The notes beneath the pieces were generated by a model, which was not told where the DNA came from, searched no databases, and worked only from the letters and a program-made list of their open reading frames with translations. A stretch of DNA of 64,000 bases from the NCBI RefSeq assembly GCF_022568775.1, contig NZ_JAKZHW010000001.1, positions 1,674,001 to 1,738,000 on the forward strand, given 5' to 3'. The DNA is from Sphingomonas telluris. GTDB lineage: Bacteria; Pseudomonadota; Alphaproteobacteria; Sphingomonadales; Sphingomonadaceae. The position numbers and the translations under genes were made by a program. This document shows, one piece after another, positions 56,946 to 64,000 of the stretch (positions are counted from its first letter, which is position 1; each line of letters opens with the position of its first letter).

Positions 56946-57035
56946 GACTCTTCCGCAACGATTCCGCCGGATTCCAGCGCGTTACACATTATTAACCTTT
57001 TCCCTTCAGACATCGAATGGTTAATGACCGCTTCA
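56946..57035. promoter_or_regulatory. ctrA control region (GANTC and CtrA half-sites)
   Basis: Three GANTC sites (56946-56950, 56960-56964, 56970-56974) are clustered within 29 bases. They are followed by TTAACC (56992-56997) and by ATGGTTAA (57017-57024), the complement of TTAACCAT, with a TGAA seven bases from it. GANTC is the CcrM methylation site and TTAACCAT the CtrA half-site in alphaproteobacteria, as in the Caulobacter ctrA promoter. It lies between the RluA-type gene and ctrA. Confidence 0.55.
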
Positions 57036-57085
57036 AGGCCGTTAAGAGGGCGTAACGCTCTCGGTCGAAACGGGGGGAAATTCTA

Positions 57086-57799
57086 ATGCGCGTACTGCTG
57101 ATCGAGGACGAGCCGACCACCGCAAAGAGCATCGAGCTGATGCTCGGTACGGAAGGCTTCAACGTCTATACGACGGATCTGGGCGAAGAGGGCCTCGATC
57201 TCGCAAAGCTCTATGATTACGACATAATCCTTCTCGACCTGAACCTTCCGGACATGCACGGCTACGACGTGCTCAAGAAGGTCCGCACGGCCAAGGTCTC
57301 GACCCCGGTCCTGATCCTGTCCGGCATCGGAGAGATGGACAGCAAGGTCCGCGCTCTCGGCTTCGGCGCCGACGATTATGTTACCAAGCCATTCCACCGC
57401 GACGAGCTGGTCGCCCGCATTCATGCGATCGTGCGCCGCTCGAAGGGTCATTCGCAATCGGTCATCCGCACCGGCAAGCTCGCCGTGAACCTCGACGCCA
57501 AGACGGTCGAGGTCGACGGCGCCCGCGTGCACCTGACCGGTAAGGAATATGCGATGCTGGAGCTGCTTTCGCTCCGCAAGGGCACGACGCTGACGAAGGA
57601 GATGTTCCTCAATCATCTCTACGGCGGCATGGACGAGCCCGAACTGAAGATCATCGACGTGTTCATCTGCAAGCTGCGCAAGAAGCTTTCGTTGGCTTGC
57701 GGCGGCGCGAACTACATCGAGACCGTGTGGGGCCGCGGCTACGTGTTGCGCGATCCCGACGAAATTTCGGAGGATGAGCCCGCTGCGGCGGTAGCGTAA
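57086..57799 (+). CDS. ctrA: Cell-cycle response regulator CtrA
   Basis: The 237-residue OmpR-type regulator has Asp51 ([17 protein letters not shown]) as phosphoacceptor, the [17 protein letters not shown] start of the winged-helix domain and [14 protein letters not shown], all typical of CtrA. It ends in an Ala-rich tail (AAAVA); in Caulobacter the end of CtrA is the ClpXP signal, and a similar role here is inference. CtrA binds TTAA-N7-TTAA and governs division and surface structures. A G6 tract precedes the ATG. A strong terminator follows. Confidence 0.95.
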   Translation: MRVLLIEDEPTTAKSIELMLGTEGFNVYTTDLGEEGLDLAKLYDYDIILLDLNLPDMHGYDVLKKVRTAKVSTPVLILSGIGEMDSKVRALGFGADDYVTKPFHRDELVARIHAIVRRSKGHSQSVIRTGKLAVNLDAKTVEVDGARVHLTGKEYAMLELLSLRKGTTLTKEMFLNHLYGGMDEPELKIIDVFICKLRKKLSLACGGANYIETVWGRGYVLRDPDEISEDEPAAAVA

Positions 57800-57825
57800 C
57801 GAATTCCACGGAGGGTGGATGAAGA

Positions 57826-57857
57826 GGCGGGGCGCTGAACAAGCGCTCCGCCTTTTT
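57826..57857 (+). terminator. Intrinsic terminator after ctrA
   Basis: GGCGGGGCGCT and AGCGCTCCGCC form an 11-bp stem with one G-T pair and a 5-base loop, followed by TTTTT. It begins 27 bases after the ctrA stop. The rest of the 196-bp spacer to the next gene holds no clear element. Confidence 0.9.
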
Positions 57858-57995
57858 CATTTTGTCCGACGCGATCGTGATCGAGCCCGTCGTTTCAATC
57901 CGCCACCTACGTACAATAACCTATGTGACTCCAGGATTTCCCACCCTATCGAGTTCGCTTCGTTCGAAGCTGGACAAGGTTTGGGGGGTCGCAGC

Positions 57996-58838
57996 ATGAG
58001 GTTCTATCGCGCCTTTGCGGCCCTGCCGCTGTTGGCCGCCTTGCCATCACCGGGGAATGCCCAGGTCGCCCAGACGAGCGCCGAGACGGTGTCGGAAGTT
58101 GCTGCGGCCGATCCGCCGTCCGCGCCGGCAACCACGACCACCGAAGCGACTGACGCATCGAAGGAGTGGGAGTTTTCCACGGTCACCTATCTCTGGGCCG
58201 CCAGCGTCCATGGAGACAGCGACATCTCGCCCCTTCCGACCGCTGACGTCGATCTGAAGTTCAGCAAGGTCCTCAAGAACCTGAAGTTCGCCTTCATGGG
58301 CGCGGCAGAGGCTCGGCACGATCGGCTCATCTTCCTCGGCGACCTAATGTGGACCCATTTGGGTGCCAGCGACGGAGTGGGCGTCCGCGACCCCGATTTC
58401 CTGAAGGCCAAGCTGGACCTGAAGACGTTGGCCGTGACGGGCCTCGCTGGTTACCGCGTTGCCAACGAGGGTCCGGTGGTCGTCGACCTTTTCGCGGGCG
58501 GCCGGGTCAACAATAGCACGACCGAATTGAAGCTCACCGGTCCCAATCGAGAGGCACGTGCGAAAGTGTCGGAGACGTGGGTCGACCCCGTCGTTGCCAC
58601 GCGTCTCTTTTTCCCGGCCGGCGGCAAATTCGGCGTGACGCTCTACGGCGACATCGGCGGCGTCTTGTGGGGTTCAGACTTCAGCTGGCAGGGTGTCGCG
58701 ACCGTCGACTACCGGCTGAGCCACAAAATGATGCTGGCCGCGGGTTGGCGCTACTTCAAGGTCAACTACGACACCCACGATTTCCGGTACAATATCGCCC
58801 AGAGCGGCCCCATCCTGGGACTGCGGTACACGTTCTGA
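57996..58838 (+). CDS. Outer-membrane beta-barrel protein
   Basis: A 280-residue protein from ATG 57996. Signal peptide ends GNAQ. An Ala/Thr/Pro linker (about residues 25-55) is followed by alternating beta strands of a small barrel and the C-terminal sequence GLRYTF with terminal Phe. No family recognised by name. It is preceded by a G6 tract and follows the ctrA terminator, so it has its own promoter. Confidence 0.75.
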   Translation: MRFYRAFAALPLLAALPSPGNAQVAQTSAETVSEVAAADPPSAPATTTTEATDASKEWEFSTVTYLWAASVHGDSDISPLPTADVDLKFSKVLKNLKFAFMGAAEARHDRLIFLGDLMWTHLGASDGVGVRDPDFLKAKLDLKTLAVTGLAGYRVANEGPVVVDLFAGGRVNNSTTELKLTGPNREARAKVSETWVDPVVATRLFFPAGGKFGVTLYGDIGGVLWGSDFSWQGVATVDYRLSHKMMLAAGWRYFKVNYDTHDFRYNIAQSGPILGLRYTF

Positions 58839-58850
58839 CGAAGCGCCTGA

Positions 58851-59666
58851 TCAGGCGTCGATTAGGATCCGATTGCGCGCCGGACGTCCCGGCAGCACGA
58901 TCTCGTCGACCGCGCCCGCAGCATCGCACTCCGCGTCGTCCATCCGCCTCCAGCCATCGCGGCCGAGGCGCTCGAGCGGGCGGAACCGGGTCTTGTAAGC
59001 CATGCGCGGCGAGCCCTCGACCCAATAGCCGAGGTAGACGTAGGGCAGCCCTGCCCGCGCCGCGCGAACGATGTGATCGAGGATGATGAAGGTGCCAAGG
59101 CCCTTGCGCGACTTCGGGCCGGTGTCGAAAAAGCTGTAGATCATCGACAGGCCGTCGCCCTGCTGATCCGACAGGCAGGCGCCGACCAGCTTGCCGGGCT
59201 TCCCGTCCTTCGACTTCTCGCGATATTCGACGACATAGGTGCGGACCGGCGTCTGCTCGACCATGTCGGCAAAGTCGCTCTCGTCCATTTCCGCCATGCC
59301 GCCGCCGGGGTGCCGCACGGCCAGGTAGCGCTGAAGTAGCTCATACTGCTCCTGCGTGGTCCATGGCTTGCAGGCCGTGACCTCGAGGTCCGCGTGCTTC
59401 CTCAGCAGCTTGCGCTGAGTCGCGCTCGGCGTGAACTCGGCGGCGAGGACGCGGACCGACACGCAGGCGGAGCAATCGATGCAGCTTGGACGGTAGGCGA
59501 CGGACTGGCTGCGGCGGAATCCGATGCGGCCAAGCGCTTCGTTGAGCTCACCGGCATGACGGCCCGACAGCTCCGTGAAAACCTTCCGCTCGACCTTGCC
59601 GGGCAAGTACGGGCACGGCGACGGATTGGTCACGAAGAATTTCGGAAACCGAAACGGTGCGCTCAA
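58851..59666 (-). CDS. bpt: Aspartate/glutamate leucyltransferase
   Basis: A 271-residue protein starting at TTG 59666, the only start in the frame before a stop, with GGGAGG 9 bases upstream. It has [12 protein letters not shown] near residue 17, [14 protein letters not shown] near residue 60 and [15 protein letters not shown] near residue 213. This is the Bpt/Ate1 family: it adds Leu to proteins with N-terminal Asp or Glu for degradation through ClpS/ClpAP. Confidence 0.93.
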   Translation of the reverse strand: MSAPFRFPKFFVTNPSPCPYLPGKVERKVFTELSGRHAGELNEALGRIGFRRSQSVAYRPSCIDCSACVSVRVLAAEFTPSATQRKLLRKHADLEVTACKPWTTQEQYELLQRYLAVRHPGGGMAEMDESDFADMVEQTPVRTYVVEYREKSKDGKPGKLVGACLSDQQGDGLSMIYSFFDTGPKSRKGLGTFIILDHIVRAARAGLPYVYLGYWVEGSPRMAYKTRFRPLERLGRDGWRRMDDAECDAAGAVDEIVLPGRPARNRILIDA

Positions 59667-59798
59667 GCGGACTCGCCTCCCAGTTCGTTACGGACTCATT
59701 TATGCGACTGGTAAACGCCGAAGAAAAGAGTTCGCCGCGCGAAAAGAGGGTTAACGCGAACTGCTGTTCCGAACTGGGATGGATGTTGCTTACACAGG

Positions 59799-61037
59799 TT
59801 AGTCGAGTGACGCGCGCTCGACGCGGAATTTCGCCTTCTCGAGCCGGTCGATCACGTCGTCGATAGCTTCCGCGTCGCGGGCCTCGCACTCGACCTCAAT
59901 GATCGTGTCCTTCGCCGGCAGGCGGTTGAAGATCCGGCTGTGGTAGATTTCGATGATGTTGACGCCCGCTTCCTGGCAGCAGGTGGCAATCGAGGCCAGC
60001 GCGCCGGGGCGGTCTTGCGCTGCGATGCGAAGCCGCGCCATGCGGCCCTGCCGGGCGAGGTCGCGAACGAGCACGGTTGCCAGAAGGTGGGTGTCGATGT
60101 TTCCGCCGCAGAGGATCGTCCCGACCTTCTTGCCGCGATAGCGTTCAGGATCCGCCAGTAGCGCCGCCAATCCCGCCGCGCCCGCGCCTTCGACGACCGT
60201 CTTCTCGATCCCGACAAGCATTGCGACGGCGCGTTCGATCTCGCGCTCGGGCACAAGGACGATGTCGTCCGCCAATTCCTTGAGGATGCGCGAAGTGAGC
60301 TGGCCCGGCTCCTTGACCGCAATGCCCTCCGCCAGCGTGTCGCCCCCAACGGGGCGCTCGTGCCCGTCGACCGCGCACTTCATGCCTGGATAGAGTTCGG
60401 CCTCCACGCCGATCAGCTCGATCTCCGGCTTGAGTGCTCGCGCGGCCGTAGCCACGCCGGACATCAGTCCGCCGCCACCAATCGGGACGACGATCGTGTC
60501 GAGTTCGGGCGCATCCTCCAGCATCTCGACGCCGAGCGTGCCAGCGCCCGCGATGATGGCGGGATCGTCGAACGGATGGACGAACACGTAACCTTCCTCG
60601 CGCTCCAACTCGCGCGCCTTCGCGTCGGCGTCGTCGAACATGGCGCCGTAAAGGACGACCTTTGCGCCGTGGCCTTCGGTCTGCGTCACCTTGATGGTCG
60701 GCGTTGCCGTCGGCATCACGATGATGACGGGAATGCCCAGCCGCTTCCCGTGAAATGCAACGGCCTGCGCATGGTTTCCGGCGGACGCCGCGATCACGCC
60801 GCGAGCGCGCTCTTCCGGTGTCAGCTGCAGCAATTTGTTGAGGGCGCCGCGCTCCTTGTACGCCGCGGTGAACTGCAGGTTCTCGAACTTCAGCCAGACT
60901 TCCGCCCCGATAATCTCTGACAGCGTCCTGCTCTGGAGCATGGGCGTTCGGTTCACGGAGCCGCGAATGCGCTCGGCGGCGGCGCGGATGTCATCGATCG
61001 TGGGAGGTTGCACGCTGGACGGCTGAAGCATGGCCAT
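59799..61037 (-). CDS. ilvA: Threonine ammonia-lyase
   Basis: A 412-residue PLP enzyme with the lysine at residue 61 (FTAAYKERGA), SAGNHAQAVAFHG near residue 92, the glycine-rich PIGGGGLMSG near residue 188 and a C-terminal ACT domain near residue 335. It makes 2-oxobutanoate from threonine, the first step to isoleucine. Its length and single ACT domain fit the short form. bpt starts 132 bases downstream, and that spacer holds no clear element. Confidence 0.93.
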   Translation of the reverse strand: MAMLQPSSVQPPTIDDIRAAAERIRGSVNRTPMLQSRTLSEIIGAEVWLKFENLQFTAAYKERGALNKLLQLTPEERARGVIAASAGNHAQAVAFHGKRLGIPVIIVMPTATPTIKVTQTEGHGAKVVLYGAMFDDADAKARELEREEGYVFVHPFDDPAIIAGAGTLGVEMLEDAPELDTIVVPIGGGGLMSGVATAARALKPEIELIGVEAELYPGMKCAVDGHERPVGGDTLAEGIAVKEPGQLTSRILKELADDIVLVPEREIERAVAMLVGIEKTVVEGAGAAGLAALLADPERYRGKKVGTILCGGNIDTHLLATVLVRDLARQGRMARLRIAAQDRPGALASIATCCQEAGVNIIEIYHSRIFNRLPAKDTIIEVECEARDAEAIDDVIDRLEKAKFRVERASLD

Positions 61038-61081
61038 CCGCTAGACCTTCCGCAGTCATTCAACAATGCTATGCCGCGCCG

Positions 61082-62752
61082 ATGAAGAGACGCCTGTTCG
61101 CAGCCGCTATCGCCATGCTGCTTTCCTCTCCCGCCCTCGCCAATACTTTGATCGACAATGCCAACGGCATTCAGGTCGGGCCGGACGGGAAGTTGCAGCG
61201 CTTCGCTGGGCTGCTGGTCGGAAATGACGGGAAGGTCGTTCGGGTCCTGCACGCTGGCGAAAGCGCGCAGGCCGACACGCGTGTCGACGCGCAGGGGCGC
61301 ACGCTTTTGCCCGGCCTGATCGACGCGCACGGTCACGTGATGGGACTGGGCATGGCCGCCCTTCAGCTCGACCTCGTTGGCACGACGTCAGTTGGCGACG
61401 TGCAGCAGCGGCTCAAGGTTTATGCGGCAGCTCGGACGAGCGATTCATGGCTGATCGGGCGCGGGTGGAACCAGGAGCTTTGGAAGGAATCGCGCTTTCC
61501 AACGGCAGCGGATCTGGATGTAGCCGTTTCAGACCGCCCGGTGGTCTTGGAACGGGTCGACGGTCACGCCGTCGTCGCAAACAGCGCCGCGCTGAAAGCC
61601 GCAGGGATCACGGGAGCAACCAAGGACCCGGTCGGCGGAAAGGTCGAGCGCGACGCCAACGGGAGTCCGACGGGACTGCTGGTCGACGCGGCGATGGACC
61701 TGGTGAACTCGAAGGTCCCGCCTCCGTCGCCGGCGCAGCTCGCACAGGCGCTGGATAAGGCACAGGAGCAGCTGCTGGCGGTCGGCATTACGGCGACCGG
61801 CGACATGGGAACGTCCGCTTCGCATTGGGCCGCGATGCAGGCCGCCGGCCAAGGTGGCAAGCTGAACGTCCGCATCATCAGCTATGCGTTCGACGTGCAG
61901 AACATGCGGGCCGTGGTCCCGAACGGACCGACGCCCTGGCTGTTCGCTGACCGGCTTCGGATGGGCGGCATCAAGCTGTACGCGGACGGCGCGCTCGGAT
62001 CGCGCGGCGCCTGGCTGAAGCGGCCGTACGCGGACAAGCCCGACACGCGCGGCCTCCAGTTCCTCAAGGACTCCGAACTGCTTGCAAAGGCGGACGAAGC
62101 GGCGAGCCACGGACTGCAGGTAGCCGTCCACGCCATCGGAGACGCGGCCAACGCGCAGGTCATCTCAACCTACGAACAACTATCAAAGAAGTACGGCAAG
62201 GACCGTCGCTGGCGCATCGAGCATTTCCAGATCGTCGATCCCGCCGACATTCCGCGCCTTTCGCCTGCAGGCATCATCGCCTCGATGCAGCCGACCCATC
62301 AGACCAGCGACCGGCTGATGGCGGAAAAGCGTCTCGGCCCGGATCGCCTCAAAGGCGCCTACGCCTGGCAAACGGTCCTAAAGTCGGGAGCGAGGCTCGC
62401 GTTTGGGTCCGACTATCCGGTGGAATCGCCGAACCCCTTCCCCGGTCTGTCCGCAGCGATCAGCCGACAGGACGTCGACGGACAACCAGCCGGCGGCTGG
62501 ATTCCGTCGGAGCGGCTGACGTTCGAGCAAGCGCTCAACGCCTTCACGCGCGACGCGGCCTACGCCGGCTTCTCGGAGGACAAGATCGGCGCTCTCGAAC
62601 CCGGCAAATGGGCGGACTTCATCCTGGTCGACCGCAACATCGGCAAGGTGGACGCACGGTCGGTCGCGAAGACGCAGGTGCTGCAGACGTGGGTTGCGGG
62701 CAAGAAGGTCTGGGAGCGAACGACTACCGCTTCCGCTGAGCCCGCTCGATAA
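61082..62752 (+). CDS. Exported YtcJ-type amidohydrolase
   Basis: The 556-residue protein begins with a signal peptide ending ALAN. It is of the amidohydrolase-3 family: DAHGHV near residue 81, GGIKLYADGALGSRGA near residue 297, VAVHAIGDAAN near residue 348, RIEHFQ near residue 380 and FGSDYPVE near residue 442. Members are metal-dependent hydrolases with unknown substrates. It is divergent from ilvA with 44 bases between starts. Its last 29 bases overlap the convergent dsbD-like gene. Confidence 0.88.
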   Translation: MKRRLFAAAIAMLLSSPALANTLIDNANGIQVGPDGKLQRFAGLLVGNDGKVVRVLHAGESAQADTRVDAQGRTLLPGLIDAHGHVMGLGMAALQLDLVGTTSVGDVQQRLKVYAAARTSDSWLIGRGWNQELWKESRFPTAADLDVAVSDRPVVLERVDGHAVVANSAALKAAGITGATKDPVGGKVERDANGSPTGLLVDAAMDLVNSKVPPPSPAQLAQALDKAQEQLLAVGITATGDMGTSASHWAAMQAAGQGGKLNVRIISYAFDVQNMRAVVPNGPTPWLFADRLRMGGIKLYADGALGSRGAWLKRPYADKPDTRGLQFLKDSELLAKADEAASHGLQVAVHAIGDAANAQVISTYEQLSKKYGKDRRWRIEHFQIVDPADIPRLSPAGIIASMQPTHQTSDRLMAEKRLGPDRLKGAYAWQTVLKSGARLAFGSDYPVESPNPFPGLSAAISRQDVDGQPAGGWIPSERLTFEQALNAFTRDAAYAGFSEDKIGALEPGKWADFILVDRNIGKVDARSVAKTQVLQTWVAGKKVWERTTTASAEPAR

Positions 62753-64000
62753 GCATCGCCGGCGTGAGGATTTGCGGCAGCTCCTCCGCCTCCTTGCCGG
62801 GTTCGTACCACAGATAGAGCGGCACGCCTGCGCGCCCGCGGCTTTCGAGGAAGCGCGTGATGGCCGGATCGCCGTTGGTCCAGTCACCAACGAAAACCGC
62901 GACGTCGGCATCGTCGAATGCCTGCTGCACCTCATTGCGATTGATGCTCGTCGCCTCGTTGGCCTTGCAGGTCAGGCACCAGTCGGCCGTGAAATAGACG
63001 AAGGCCGGCTGTCCCCTGCCGAGGCTTTCCCGGACGTCGCGTTCGGTCCATGAAGCGGCATCCTCGACGCTCGGTGCTTTGGCCGCAGGCGGCGGCAACG
63101 CCCAGACCACGAGGCCGGCGATCGCGACCGCTCCCAGCGTGGCAATGTAGCCGGTCTGCTTCCCCTTCCGCTGCAGTAGGCCCGCACCAATTAGGTTGAG
63201 CGCGACCAGGATGCCCGCGGCAATCGAAAGCTCCAGCGCGGTCGTCCCGCCGAGGCGATAGATCAGCCACAGGCAGCCCATGGCGGTGAGCGCCATCGGG
63301 ATCGCCAGCAGCCGCTGAAGCGTGACCATCCACGCTCCGGGCTTGGGCAGCCGCGTTCGAATTGCCGGAATGAAGGCTATAGCCACGAACGGAAGACCCA
63401 GGCCCAAACCCAGCGCCGCAAACACCGCAACCGAACCGGCAGGCGGGAGGAGCAAGGCGGTCCCGAGAGCGGCACCTAGAAACGGACCAGCACAGGGCGT
63501 CGCCACGAAGGCCGCAAGCGCGCCTGTGCCAAAGCTCGTGCTCGGCAGCGCCTCCGTCGCAACGGCGGGCACTTCGAAGACGCGCAGCAGGTTCAGCGTG
63601 ATCGCAAGGATCAGTAAAAACAGGAGGACGAGAGTGCGAGGGTCCTGAAGCTGGAACGCCCAGCCGGCCGCGCTTCCGCTCGCCCGCAGCGCGAGCAACG
63701 CGGCCCCCAACGCTCCCGTGCCCACAATCGCCCCGGCGACGTAGCCAAGCGCGTCGCGCCTCGCCGCCTTCTCCTCGCCCCCACCCCGCGCGAGATGGAG
63801 CGCCTTGAGCGCCAGGATCGGAAACACACAGGGCATCAGGTTCAGGAGGATGCCACCCGCGATCGCGCCCAGTACCGCCCAGACGATCGCGTTGGGAGCG
63901 ACCTCGCCGATCGTTCGACCGCCGTGCGGAACTGTGCCGGGAAGCGCGTGCACTTCCAACCCACGGCCATCCCCATAGGCCAGCACACCTGTGAAATCCT
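62724..64000 (-). CDS. DsbD-like thiol-disulfide reductase, 5' end beyond window
   Basis: The frame is open to the window edge, giving 424 visible residues; the N-terminal periplasmic domain is largely missing. The visible part has the membrane domain with LMPCVFPILALKALH (first redox Cys) and ATPCAGPFLGAALGTALL (second redox Cys), about eight membrane segments, and a C-terminal thioredoxin-like domain with TADWCLTCKANE. It moves electrons from cytoplasmic thioredoxin to periplasmic thiols. The ScsB/DsbD type is likely. Coupling to copper proteins or cytochrome c maturation is inference. Confidence 0.88.
   Translation of the reverse strand, partial: DFTGVLAYGDGRGLEVHALPGTVPHGGRTIGEVAPNAIVWAVLGAIAGGILLNLMPCVFPILALKALHLARGGGEEKAARRDALGYVAGAIVGTGALGAALLALRASGSAAGWAFQLQDPRTLVLLFLLILAITLNLLRVFEVPAVATEALPSTSFGTGALAAFVATPCAGPFLGAALGTALLLPPAGSVAVFAALGLGLGLPFVAIAFIPAIRTRLPKPGAWMVTLQRLLAIPMALTAMGCLWLIYRLGGTTALELSIAAGILVALNLIGAGLLQRKGKQTGYIATLGAVAIAGLVVWALPPPAAKAPSVEDAASWTERDVRESLGRGQPAFVYFTADWCLTCKANEATSINRNEVQQAFDDADVAVFVGDWTNGDPAITRFLESRGRAGVPLYLWYEPGKEAEELPQILTPAMLIERAQRKR

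Overview
The window is one contiguous piece of a GC-rich alphaproteobacterial chromosome, most likely from the Sphingomonadales (a Sphingomonas-like organism). The evidence is a CtrA master regulator with GANTC sites in front of it, an Oar-type TonB-dependent receptor beside a tryptophan-halogenase-like flavoprotein, a PEPxxWA-CTERM protein, and Arg at position 88 of ribosomal protein S12. Almost every base is in a gene. I see no insertion sequence, prophage, CRISPR array, rRNA or tRNA.

Layout. (1) 1-5.4 kb: nutrient-uptake cluster on the minus strand (halogenase-like flavoprotein, TonB receptor, DUF6445 protein), with a perfect LacI-type operator before the receptor. (2) 5.4-28 kb: housekeeping genes in short runs: copper delivery (PCuAC, SCO), selO, astD, an L,D-transpeptidase, dnaB, a GH25 lysozyme, dcd, kynU, a flavin reductase, a di-heme cytochrome c, RNase R, a DksA-like zinc protein, an M28 peptidase, mmsA, a GlcD-type flavoprotein, folA and small secreted proteins. 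(3) 27.4-44.5 kb: the str-S10-spc ribosomal superoperon on the minus strand, running rpsL-rpsG-fusA-tuf-rpsJ-rplC through secY-adk. It has one clear promoter before rpsL and hairpins at five gene junctions. The usual rpsM-rpsK-rpoA-rplQ block does not follow adk. (4) 44.5-50.4 kb: small and exported proteins, among them a coiled 18-residue-repeat protein, a PEBP-like lipoprotein, an S41 protease, a PEP-CTERM protein with a perfect CtrA box, and an amidohydrolase. (5) 50.4-54.7 kb: pyruvate dehydrogenase E3 and E2 genes separated by a thioesterase and two small membrane proteins, then a universal stress protein. (6) 54.8-64 kb: an exported protein, msrC, arfB, an RluA-type synthase, ctrA with a good terminator, an outer-membrane protein, bpt, ilvA, an amidohydrolase and a truncated dsbD.

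The observations I rate highest are the halogenase/TonB/DUF6445 cluster with its operator, the CtrA circuit (the ctrA control region plus a perfect box before the PEP-CTERM gene), the fixed S12 Arg88, the low-complexity tails on four ribosomal proteins, a two-member family of tiny secreted Cys proteins, and G6-7 tracts before starts of mostly exported proteins. All functions are read from sequence motifs only; no database search was possible.
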